The position numbers and the translations under genes were made by a program. Below, in pieces: positions 1-7,355 of a DNA stretch of 64,000 nt. The stretch is from assembly GCF_014334135.1 (NCBI RefSeq), contig NZ_CP060497.1:2046001-2110000 (forward strand), written 5' to 3'. Origin of the DNA: Olivibacter sp. SDN3. GTDB lineage: Bacteria; Bacteroidota; Bacteroidia; Sphingobacteriales; Sphingobacteriaceae. The notes beneath the pieces were generated by a model. The model saw nothing but the letters and a program-made list of their open reading frames with translations. It had not been told where the DNA came from and searched no databases. Every line of letters begins with the position of its first letter. The first letter of the stretch is position 1.

Positions 1-295
1 TAAAGTGTACACCTTCTTCCGCCGTAGTTTCTTCGTCTACTATCCGGAAAGCCAAAGCCTGGTTCTCACCCAACTGTTCGCCCAGTAAATTGATGCGGTA
101 CTCCTTTTCGCCGCTGTCTCGTGTTAAGGTGGTTAACAAGGGGTAATTCTTTCCGGCAACATTGCTGCCTGTAGTAGCGTCTTCAAATTCAACGATAGCG
201 TCTCTAAAATAAAAATCCTCATCCGTTTCTTTCATACATGCTGTAAAGAACAGGGGTATGGCTACCAGGGATATGATATATTTTAATCTTTTCAT
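1..295 (-). CDS. SusE-position surface lipoprotein, DUF4843/DUF1735-like (partial)
   Basis: The first 98 codons of a protein that runs off the left edge. It begins MKRLKYIISLVAIPLFFTAC, a lipoprotein signal peptide whose lipobox cysteine is near residue 20, followed by an acidic stretch (KETDED) typical of surface-exposed Bacteroidetes lipoproteins. The TTAEEGVHF segment resembles the conserved TA-x-G-x-H-Y/F signature of DUF4843/DUF1735 proteins found downstream of SusD genes. It starts 17 bases after the SusD stop, so it is probably the last or next gene of that operon. A role in ligand binding at the cell surface is inferred from position only. Confidence 0.75.
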   Translation of the reverse strand, partial: MKRLKYIISLVAIPLFFTACMKETDEDFYFRDAIVEFEDATTGSNVAGKNYPLLTTLTRDSGEKEYRINLLGEQLGENQALAFRIVDEETTAEEGVHF

Positions 296-312
296 GTTTT
301 AATTTTTAGTCG

Positions 313-1746
313 TTAATAACCTACATTCTGTTCCACTTGCGTGTTTGGTACAGCTTCGCGTACAGGTATGTTTGCCAAGATTCTGAAATCGGTATGCTGT
401 ATATTGCCCGACTCTTTGAAGATGTCTCTTCCCAAACGTTTCAGGTCGAAGAAGCGATGGCCTTCGAAGGCAAGTTCCAGGCGACGTTGTAAGATAATGT
501 CGTCAAACAGCGCCTGTCCATCGGCATTTGTGGCATCAATTCCTGCCCTTTCCCGGATGAGATTCAGTTGCTCACGGGCAGCTTGCTCATTTAATACAGT
601 GCTTCCCGGTGTTGCATAGGCTTCAGCCATATTCAAGATCACTTCCGGCAATCGGATCACCGGTACATTATCGATATTATTCACTTCGCTCCGGCTTACA
701 AATTTAGTAATCTCCCAACGTGAGCTGTTTCCGCTCAGACCGCGCATAATCAGTTCGCGACGGACGTCGTTTTCTTCATAAGCGGCGTACAGTTCATCAC
801 TAACTACGACGTTGCCATGACTCACTGCTGTGTTCGATTCAGCTGTCATGCGTGTGGTAAAAGAAGACCGTAAAGACTCATTTGTGGCATTGGAATGATC
901 AGCGGGCTGAACAAAAGCCACCTCAAAAAAGGATTCCGGATTTTTAGCCGTACGCCAGGTGTTTACAAATTGTTCGGTATCGGCCAACCTCAGGTTACTC
1001 GTGCTTATAGCGAGCTCCCCTTCACTGATCACTTTGGCCATATCACCCCTATAAAGTGCTACCCTGGAATATAAGGCATGTGCCGCAGGTAAGGAAGCGA
1101 AAATCTGATCGCCAATAGCGTTACCGGGAAACAAAGCAATTGCCTGATCCAATTGGCTGTAAATAAAATCATATACTTCAACAACAGTCGGGCGGCTGGT
1201 ATATTCAATTTGCTCGGTATTCAAAACTCCGGTGTTAATAATCGGCACGCCTCCTCTATCGTTGGGTTCTACAATCGCTGTAGGATCATAGGCATAAGCC
1301 TTCATCAGGTCGTGGTACACTAAGGCTCTTAAAAAGTACAACTGAGCGGCAATATTATCTTTGTACGCCTGATCAGCCTCGAAATCCTGAAGCGCCTCCA
1401 AGATAAGATTAGCCTGATTGTTGATATAATAGGCATACTGCCAGGTGCCTGATTGTATATGAGCGCCGGCCTGATTTATTCCTTGGCCTACGAGGCGGTT
1501 ACCTGCACCGGTATTCACGGCGTTATCGGAGAGTAGTTCCGGAATAGCAATCAGGTCGCGACCGTATAGGCCCACTTCGCGTAGCCTTGAATAAACGCCG
1601 TGTAATGCAGCATTAATAGCCTCTTCACTTTCCAGTGCGGTATTAGAATCGATCGACTGTGTAGGGTCTACGTCTAAAAGCTTGTTGCAGGCAGTCATTG
1701 TGGAGCTAATGCCTACAATCAGTAATATATTTAGTATTTTTTTCAT
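313..1746 (-). CDS. SusD/RagB family nutrient-binding outer-membrane lipoprotein
   Basis: A 477-residue SusD-like protein with a lipoprotein signal (MKKILNILLIVGISSTMTAC), then the usual N-terminal helical TPR-like part (LLDVDPTQSIDSNTALES, ending in the ALHGVYSRLR helix) and the C-terminal SusD signature (LPEVILNMAEAY, RRLELAFEGHRFFDLKRLGR). SusD proteins cap SusC barrels and capture oligosaccharides or peptides outside the cell. The gene lies 18 bases downstream of the SusC gene on the same strand, so the two are co-transcribed. The substrate cannot be told from sequence, since no glycoside hydrolase or sulfatase is next to it in this window. Confidence 0.95.
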   Translation of the reverse strand: MKKILNILLIVGISSTMTACNKLLDVDPTQSIDSNTALESEEAINAALHGVYSRLREVGLYGRDLIAIPELLSDNAVNTGAGNRLVGQGINQAGAHIQSGTWQYAYYINNQANLILEALQDFEADQAYKDNIAAQLYFLRALVYHDLMKAYAYDPTAIVEPNDRGGVPIINTGVLNTEQIEYTSRPTVVEVYDFIYSQLDQAIALFPGNAIGDQIFASLPAAHALYSRVALYRGDMAKVISEGELAISTSNLRLADTEQFVNTWRTAKNPESFFEVAFVQPADHSNATNESLRSSFTTRMTAESNTAVSHGNVVVSDELYAAYEENDVRRELIMRGLSGNSSRWEITKFVSRSEVNNIDNVPVIRLPEVILNMAEAYATPGSTVLNEQAAREQLNLIRERAGIDATNADGQALFDDIILQRRLELAFEGHRFFDLKRLGRDIFKESGNIQHTDFRILANIPVREAVPNTQVEQNVGY

Positions 1747-1764
1747 GTTTCCTGTTTTTTTAAA

Positions 1765-4700
1765 TTAAAAGCCTACCTGGACACCAAGTGTATAACTTCT
1801 CAGCGGTGGAATAGCGCCTTGGTTAGACGTGAAATTCGCTCCGGTTTGTTGCTCGATAATAAATTCTGGATCATAACCACTCCATTTGGTCCAAGTCAGG
1901 AGATTGACACCTTGGGCGTAAATACGTACCTGGCGGGCATTAATCTTAGATACGATATGTGCCGGTAATGCATATGCTAAGGTTACGGTTTTCAAGCGGA
2001 TGTATGAGGCATCTTCCAGAAAACGGCTGCTTGAGCGGTACTGACTTGCCATATTTGCTTCCGAACCACCATCAATCGGTCTTGGCGTAGAAGTAATCTG
2101 CCCAGGGTTTGTCCAACGATTTAGAAATGTTTCTTCCAATCCGTTTCTTATTGTTGCCGCGTTCCTAAACCAGAATGTATTCTGTGTGTTATATAAGTCA
2201 CGACCGTAATCGTACTGGAAGAAAGCAGAAAGCTCGATTCCCTTATAGGTGAACGTATTGGTGAACCCTCCATAAAAGTCGCTCAGCATACTACCATATA
2301 CCCGCCAGTCAGCCGGGCTCACTGGATTATAAGTAATATCGCCATTACCGTCATACCACATCGCTTTACCGGTAGCGGCATTCACCCCTGCATATTGGGC
2401 TTGAAAATAAGAGTATAGCGGAGAGCCTACCCGAATCGTTTGGTCACCAGGTAAGACATCCAGGTCATCATATAAAGACGTCACCTTATTGTCGATAAAA
2501 GAGATATTAAAGTTTGTAGTCCAGCTGAAGGCCGTTGATTGTATATTGCGGCTGTTTAGTGAAAACTCTAAACCCTGGTTTCTAAGCTCTCCCAAATTTC
2601 GGGTAATATTGTCGTAACCGCTCGTGTAGGGTAGTGGCTGCTCCAGTAGTAGGTCTTTACTGATCCGTCTGAAGGCCTCAGCAGTGAAGGCCAGGCGATT
2701 GTCGAATAGACCAATATCTAAACCTATATTATAGGTTACATTGCGTTCCCAGCGCAGATCCAGGTTTTCTATACTGTTTGGACGAATACCGGGTAAACCA
2801 TTATAAGCGCCCGTTCCGGAATAAAGTCCACGGGACGCAAAATTATCAACTTGATCATTTCCGGTCTCACCATAGCTTAAGCGCAATTTCAATTGATCAA
2901 TCCAATTTTGATTTTTCAGGAAGTCTTCCTGATCAATTGCCCAAGCTCCCGAGACAGAAGGGAACCATCCAAATTGATGATTGGCACCAAAGCGCGAGGA
3001 TCCATCATAGCGTAACACGGCACTCAAAAAATATTTTTTTGCATAATCGTAATTACCCTGACCAAAGAAACCTACTCTTTTAAAGCCAGTCCAATAGCCG
3101 GTTACGTTAACCGGCGTTGCGGCAGCTTGCATCGTTCTGAATTGGAAGGTCGGAAAACCCTCTCCCGAAGAGAAATTGTAATCGCGCGTATCGCTGCGGT
3201 ATTCGGCACCCAAGATACCTGAGATACTGTGTTTATCCTGAATAACCTTATTGTAATTAAAGGTTTGGTTGGTAATAAAATTGATGTTTTCATTCTGGTT
3301 CAGCTGCAGCAGACCCTGTCTTGCGAAGCCATCAATGGTTCGCGGGTCGGTGTAGTAGCCTGCAAAGACTGCACGATAGTCTAAACCGTAGAACGATTTG
3401 AATGATAAATCGTCCGTGATTGTTGCTGTAAACGCTGTATTTCCAACAAAGGCGCGTGATCTACTTTTAATATCGTTCGCTTCCGTTGCAAAAATGGGAT
3501 TGTGGCGCATATCGCCCGGTAAGCCACTTACCGGTGCATTGAACGATCCATCTTCATTATAAATCGGCGAAAACGGTAGCATCATTGGGGCAGCATATTG
3601 GGGGGCAGCAAAATTACCGGTTGAGCCGCCACTGCCCGATATGCCGTTTTGGGTAACCGAGCCAAAACTAGAGTTGAAATCTACAGTTAGCCAGTCAGTG
3701 GCTTTGTGACTAATATTGGCTTTAGCCGTGGCACGATTGAAGTCCAGGCCTATCACAGCACCCTCTTGTTTGTTGTAAGATCCGGATAAAAAGATGGTCG
3801 TTTTTTCGGTTCCACCGCTAAAGGAAAGCTCATAATTCTGTGATGAGCCATTTCGGAAAGCAGCATCCTGCCAGTCATAGGTAGGTAAAGCGGCGATCTG
3901 GGCATCCGTTAGTTCAGGATCTAAGCCCAATCCGGTCAAAGCGTTTTCCCGATTTGCTTCCGCCGTTCTACTAGGATACCGGTTAGCAATGGCTTCCATT
4001 CTTGCCTGTATCATTTGCTGTGCGTTCATCATGTCAACTTTAGGCATCGGTGCTGTGCGACCGACATAGGTATTGAAGTTGATCTGGCTATGGCCGGACT
4101 TCCCCTTTTTGGTGGTAATCAATACCACGCCATTTGCTGCCTGAGCACCATAAATAGAAGCTGCCGCTGCATCCTTCAGCACGGTAATCGATTCAATATC
4201 ATTGTTGTTTAAAAAAGCTAAAGGGTTGCTTGCAGTGGTGCTGGTTGTTGTTGTGCTGTTCATCTGTACCCCGTCAATGATAAACAAAGGTTGCGTACCT
4301 GCCGTGATAGATCCTACACCGCGGATGTTCATCTGTACCGGCGCTCCGGGTACACCGCTCGCCGCATTGATCTGTACCCCTGCCGCTTGTCCCTGCATGG
4401 CACGGTCGAAAGATTGTACCGGAATGTTTTCGATTTCCTTAGGCCCAATGGTTGATACCGCTCCCGTCACCTCTTTTCTGCGCTGGGTGCCATAACCGGT
4501 TACAATGACCTCGTCGAGGTCCGAGATATTTTCGTTCAGTGTAACCGTTACGGACACCTTCTCACCCGCTTTGACCTCATAACCGGTAAGGGTTTGTTTT
4601 TCAAAGCCCACATAAGTAAAGGTTAGGGTGTAAGGACCATTATTGGGCAGCTCATCGAAAGTAAAAAGGCCATTGGCATTGGTAATGGTGCTAGCCTTAT

Positions 4701-4884
4701 AGTCACCGGTTCCTGTTAGGAATACAGAAACTCCCGGAATCAGCTCGCCCTGTGGATCGGAAACAGCTCCTGTAATACTTCTGTTTCCCTGTGCGCGAGC
4801 TATTTGGCCAAGCATCAACATCATGAAGGCCAATAGTGCCGTTATAGGAAATCGGCACTTAGAAAAAGTAATCAAATGTTTCAT
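1765..4884 (-). CDS. SusC/RagA family TonB-linked outer-membrane transporter
   Basis: A 1039-residue TonB-dependent barrel. After the signal peptide (to about residue 31) comes a carboxypeptidase-regulatory-like domain (about 35-125), then the SusC signature DEVIVTGYGTQRRKEVTGAV, the plug (MQGQAAGVQI, NIRGVGSITAGTQPLFIIDG) and a long barrel ending in an aromatic residue (GVQVGF). It imports the ligand captured by the SusD partner using TonB energy. No STN signalling domain is visible between the signal peptide and the regulatory-like domain, although the gene follows a FecI/FecR pair by 26 bases. Length and motifs are normal for the family. Confidence 0.96.
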   Translation of the reverse strand: MKHLITFSKCRFPITALLAFMMLMLGQIARAQGNRSITGAVSDPQGELIPGVSVFLTGTGDYKASTITNANGLFTFDELPNNGPYTLTFTYVGFEKQTLTGYEVKAGEKVSVTVTLNENISDLDEVIVTGYGTQRRKEVTGAVSTIGPKEIENIPVQSFDRAMQGQAAGVQINAASGVPGAPVQMNIRGVGSITAGTQPLFIIDGVQMNSTTTTSTTASNPLAFLNNNDIESITVLKDAAAASIYGAQAANGVVLITTKKGKSGHSQINFNTYVGRTAPMPKVDMMNAQQMIQARMEAIANRYPSRTAEANRENALTGLGLDPELTDAQIAALPTYDWQDAAFRNGSSQNYELSFSGGTEKTTIFLSGSYNKQEGAVIGLDFNRATAKANISHKATDWLTVDFNSSFGSVTQNGISGSGGSTGNFAAPQYAAPMMLPFSPIYNEDGSFNAPVSGLPGDMRHNPIFATEANDIKSRSRAFVGNTAFTATITDDLSFKSFYGLDYRAVFAGYYTDPRTIDGFARQGLLQLNQNENINFITNQTFNYNKVIQDKHSISGILGAEYRSDTRDYNFSSGEGFPTFQFRTMQAAATPVNVTGYWTGFKRVGFFGQGNYDYAKKYFLSAVLRYDGSSRFGANHQFGWFPSVSGAWAIDQEDFLKNQNWIDQLKLRLSYGETGNDQVDNFASRGLYSGTGAYNGLPGIRPNSIENLDLRWERNVTYNIGLDIGLFDNRLAFTAEAFRRISKDLLLEQPLPYTSGYDNITRNLGELRNQGLEFSLNSRNIQSTAFSWTTNFNISFIDNKVTSLYDDLDVLPGDQTIRVGSPLYSYFQAQYAGVNAATGKAMWYDGNGDITYNPVSPADWRVYGSMLSDFYGGFTNTFTYKGIELSAFFQYDYGRDLYNTQNTFWFRNAATIRNGLEETFLNRWTNPGQITSTPRPIDGGSEANMASQYRSSSRFLEDASYIRLKTVTLAYALPAHIVSKINARQVRIYAQGVNLLTWTKWSGYDPEFIIEQQTGANFTSNQGAIPPLRSYTLGVQVGF

Positions 4885-4910
4885 TTTTGATTTGGGTTAA
4901 TAGATGATAT

Positions 4911-5921
4911 TTATTTGATAGTAAATCGGTTTTTAGCTGAGTCGGCTGTAAGGGTCAATTCATTCATCAGTGCAATCTTTTGGAGTTCGGGTTCCAGAGG
5001 ATGATTTTTAAGTATGTATCCGGTGAAATATTTCTTGTGCAGTGCATTTCTATTGTATTCAATATCCGTTGCAAACTCCTTACTCAAAACTGTAAATACA
5101 TCGGCGAGCGGTTGCTTTTTAAATATAAGGCTGTCGCCTTTCACAAGCACTTTATTGATGGTGGTTACTGGTTTATTTTTTCTTATAGAGGCTTTTGCAG
5201 CGTAAGGATGTGTAATCCTGAATCCTTCTGCCGTGAGGGTATAACGCTGGCCGGGTGTAAGTACGACGGTTTCTTTCGCTCGTTTTGAGCTGACACTTAC
5301 ACTACCTGAAAGAAGTTCTACAGAAACGTTCTCAGTATCAGTCAGGGCGTCGATGGTAAAGACGGTACCGAGTGCCGTGGTTTCAACATCGTTAGCAATA
5401 ACTTTAAAAGGATGTAGCGAATCCCGGGAAACAGTAAATTGCGCCTTACCTTGGAGGTCAATGGTTCGGTTAGTTTTAAATTCTTCGGCATAGCCAACTT
5501 CGCTTCCTTGCTCTAGTACTACTTCACTACCGTCTTCCATTGCTATGGTGAGCGCTTGCTTATAATTGTTCCGTCTGATTACATAGCTGTCCGTCTTTTT
5601 CTTTGCTGTTGCCAGCTTTTGTTCCGTTAAGCTGGCGCTGTTTTTATTTAAGCGATACTGTACAAAAACAGTAGCACCCAATATCAGTAATACAGCAGCA
5701 GCGCTATAGAGCCACTGAACAGTTTTTATTCGCCTGATCCGTTTCCGTGTTGATTCTTTTTGTTCCAGTTCATGTTGCACAAGTAATTCATCCCAATCGG
5801 CTTCTGGAAGTAAACGTTCTAAAGTATCCGGATGATCGTTAAGGTATTTCACCACAAAATCAGCTTCTTCTGCAGAACATTTGTTGGCAAGGAATTTATC
5901 GAGCAGGTTTCTATCAATCAT
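4911..5921 (-). CDS. FecR-family anti-sigma factor with C-terminal DUF4974 domain
   Basis: A 336-residue single-pass inner-membrane protein. The cytoplasmic N-terminus (about 1-65) would hold the ECF sigma factor. One membrane helix lies at about 70-88. The periplasmic FecR domain follows (EDGSEVVLEQGSEVGY, ALGTVFTIDA, SVELLSGSVSV, LTPGQRYTL). The end (KQPLADVFTVLSKEFATDIE, then FTGYILKNHPLEPELQKIAL) matches the STN-like DUF4974 region common in Bacteroidetes FecR proteins. It sits between the sigma factor and SusC genes, so it most likely relays outer-membrane substrate status to that sigma factor. Confidence 0.93.
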   Translation of the reverse strand: MIDRNLLDKFLANKCSAEEADFVVKYLNDHPDTLERLLPEADWDELLVQHELEQKESTRKRIRRIKTVQWLYSAAAVLLILGATVFVQYRLNKNSASLTEQKLATAKKKTDSYVIRRNNYKQALTIAMEDGSEVVLEQGSEVGYAEEFKTNRTIDLQGKAQFTVSRDSLHPFKVIANDVETTALGTVFTIDALTDTENVSVELLSGSVSVSSKRAKETVVLTPGQRYTLTAEGFRITHPYAAKASIRKNKPVTTINKVLVKGDSLIFKKQPLADVFTVLSKEFATDIEYNRNALHKKYFTGYILKNHPLEPELQKIALMNELTLTADSAKNRFTIK

Positions 5922-6023
5922 ATGCAGTATCTACAAGTCTTACGTAAACAACTACGTTTGAAAAGTGAAAAACCCCTGCTCTTTGAAAAAAAGATTAGTC
6001 AGCTAAGAAGTCTTCAGGAAAAA

Positions 6024-6593
6024 CTATTGTTGGATAAAGAATAAAAGGAGGGGGTAAGCCATGCTCGAGCGGAGTTTCTTGAGCGCTTTAGTCATGTGAT
6101 CTTCCACTGTTTTCTGCGAGATCTCCATCTTCGAGGCTATTTCTTTGTTCGTATAACCTTCAATTTTGCTGAGGTAAAAAACTTTCTTTCTCACGGGTGG
6201 CAGTATGTCCAGAGCCTTAAGTAGATCATCGTAGGCTAGTTTTGCCAAACTACTGTTATGGCTATGTGTTGGCAACGTTTTTTCCTCAATAAAGGCGTCT
6301 TTTAACGAACGTTCACGCGCTTTTTGCCTTAAAAGATCGATCATACAAGTTCTGGCTACCCGAAACACTTGTTTGCTGAGAGGTAAATCGGTCGCAAGTC
6401 GGGGAGCATACTGCCACAATTTGGTAAAAGTAGCTTGAAACATTTCTTCTGCGAGCTCATTCGATCTCGTTTTGCTAAAAAAGTAGGCTAATACCGGTTT
6501 TTCAAATCTGATATAAACTTTATGAAACGTTTTTGCATTTGAACGCTTCAGTTCCAGTATTTCTTCAAGTTCTGTGGCTAAGGTGTGCGTCAT
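6024..6593 (-). CDS. ECF RNA polymerase sigma factor, FecI/RpoE-like
   Basis: A 189-residue sigma-70 family protein. Region 2 covers about residues 23-90 (AYFFSKTRSNELAEEMFQAT, then FTKLWQYAPRL) and region 4 about 120-175 (LPPVRKKVFYLSKIEGYTNK, then EIASKMEISQKTVEDHMTKA), the helix-turn-helix that reads the -35 element. It directs transcription of the downstream FecR-SusC-SusD genes once released by the anti-sigma factor. It is the first gene of this minus-strand set; 102 bases separate it from the FecR gene. Its N-terminus carries no extension of note. Confidence 0.94.
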   Translation of the reverse strand: MTHTLATELEEILELKRSNAKTFHKVYIRFEKPVLAYFFSKTRSNELAEEMFQATFTKLWQYAPRLATDLPLSKQVFRVARTCMIDLLRQKARERSLKDAFIEEKTLPTHSHNSSLAKLAYDDLLKALDILPPVRKKVFYLSKIEGYTNKEIASKMEISQKTVEDHMTKALKKLRSSMAYPLLLFFIQQ

Positions 6594-7005
6594 TTTTTAA
6601 GAAAACGATGCAAATTAGTAAAAATTTAGTGTTAAATGGCTTTTTGATTTGTTTTTATGCGGGTTTAAAAATTAAAAACGGCATAGTTGTGCATCAGATG
6701 GTGAGCTTTCTTGTAAAAAGAGGTCCTCTTTGTGTTCAGTTTGTTCATCATTTGCAAATCCTTTGAAAAATGGTGAACATAAAATAAGTTTGTGTTAATC
6801 CGCACGGTTCAAGTACAGAAGTTACTTTAGCTGTAAGAATAAGCTCATTAGGCCTATATCGTGATATATCGTGCTACAGTAGCGGGGGATCATTTTTTTG
6901 AAAAGTTAAAAAAAAGTTAAATATCTAGGAAAATTCAAACAGAAAAATTATGTTTGTTTCAACGCTTAATAACTAATATACCTGATCATTAAATCGGCAT
7001 AAACC
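6594..7005. other. 412-base divergent intergenic region
   Basis: No coding sequence was found here. The region separates the minus-strand sigma-factor operon from plus-strand genes. It holds a good plus-strand promoter candidate (6762-6792), a tandem 10-bp direct repeat with unit tatatcgtg at 6855-6863 and 6865-6873, and an AT-rich leader before the small gene at 7006. Reading the minus strand away from the sigma-factor gene there is only a weak TAATTTG element, so the promoter of that operon is not clear. Confidence 0.6.
6762..6792 (+). promoter_or_regulatory. Bacteroidetes-type promoter for the 53-residue membrane protein
   Basis: TTTG at 6762-6765 and TAAGTTTG at 6785-6792, separated by 19 bases, match the Bacteroidetes -33 TTTG / -7 TAnnTTTG consensus and spacing. 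Transcription would start near 6798, giving a leader of about 200 bases before the ATG at 7006. The match is by eye only. Confidence 0.5.
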
Positions 7006-7167
7006 ATGAACACACTTATTTTTGTTGTCTTTATTGTCTTATTGGCCTTATGGAGCTGGCTGGCATATGAAATTAAAAACCCAATGGAGTTCTCTGCAGT
7101 CGAAGAACTAGCTTTGGATGAAGAGTTAGCCTTAGAAAAGGGCGATTTTTTAAAGAGTTATGTATAG
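7006..7167 (+). CDS. Small single-pass membrane protein, function unknown
   Basis: An ORF of 53 codons starting MNTLIFVVFIVLLALWSWLA. One hydrophobic helix spans about residues 3-20, followed by a charged, acidic cytoplasmic or periplasmic tail (EELALDEELALEKGDF). I do not recognise the family. Support for a real gene: a good upstream promoter, a terminator-like hairpin at 7238-7266 after the stop, and a clean ATG with no longer overlapping ORF. It lies between the Sus operon and the polysaccharide locus and need not belong to either. Coding status is likely but unproven. Confidence 0.55.
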   Translation: MNTLIFVVFIVLLALWSWLAYEIKNPMEFSAVEELALDEELALEKGDFLKSYV

Positions 7168-7237
7168 TAGGAGAAACACCTTTTCGGGGTATCGTTTTAC
7201 TTGAGTTTTGCGAAACTTACGCTGTTTACAAATTTAT

Positions 7238-7266
7238 AAGCCTTCTGGGAAAGGCCCGGCTTTTAA
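7238..7266 (+). terminator. Possible terminator after the small membrane protein
   Basis: AAGCC (7238-7242) pairs with GGCTT (7258-7262), and an inner GGG (7247-7249) pairs with CCC (7255-7257), with a four-base bulge on the left side. A short T run (7261-7264) follows. It would separate the small gene from the export gene at 7348. Confidence 0.4.
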
Positions 7267-7318
7267 GTTATACGGGCGACCTTCTCTCAAATTATGACTT
7301 ATATAAATAAAAACGTTT

Positions 7319-7355
7319 ATTTGCATATCAAATGACGAAATAGGCATATGCAAAT
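7319..7355 (+). promoter_or_regulatory. 10-bp inverted repeat covering the start codon of the SLBB export gene
   Basis: ATTTGCATAT (7319-7328) and ATATGCAAAT (7346-7355) are perfect inverted repeats with a 17-base spacer. The right arm includes both candidate start codons (ATG at 7348 and 7354). As RNA the hairpin would hide the start; as DNA the dyad could be an operator. Function is inferred. Confidence 0.45.

Noticed and set aside
341-619. 92-codon plus-strand ORF antisense to the SusD gene
   Set aside because: Cys/Ser/Arg-rich shadow of a conserved SusD C-terminus.
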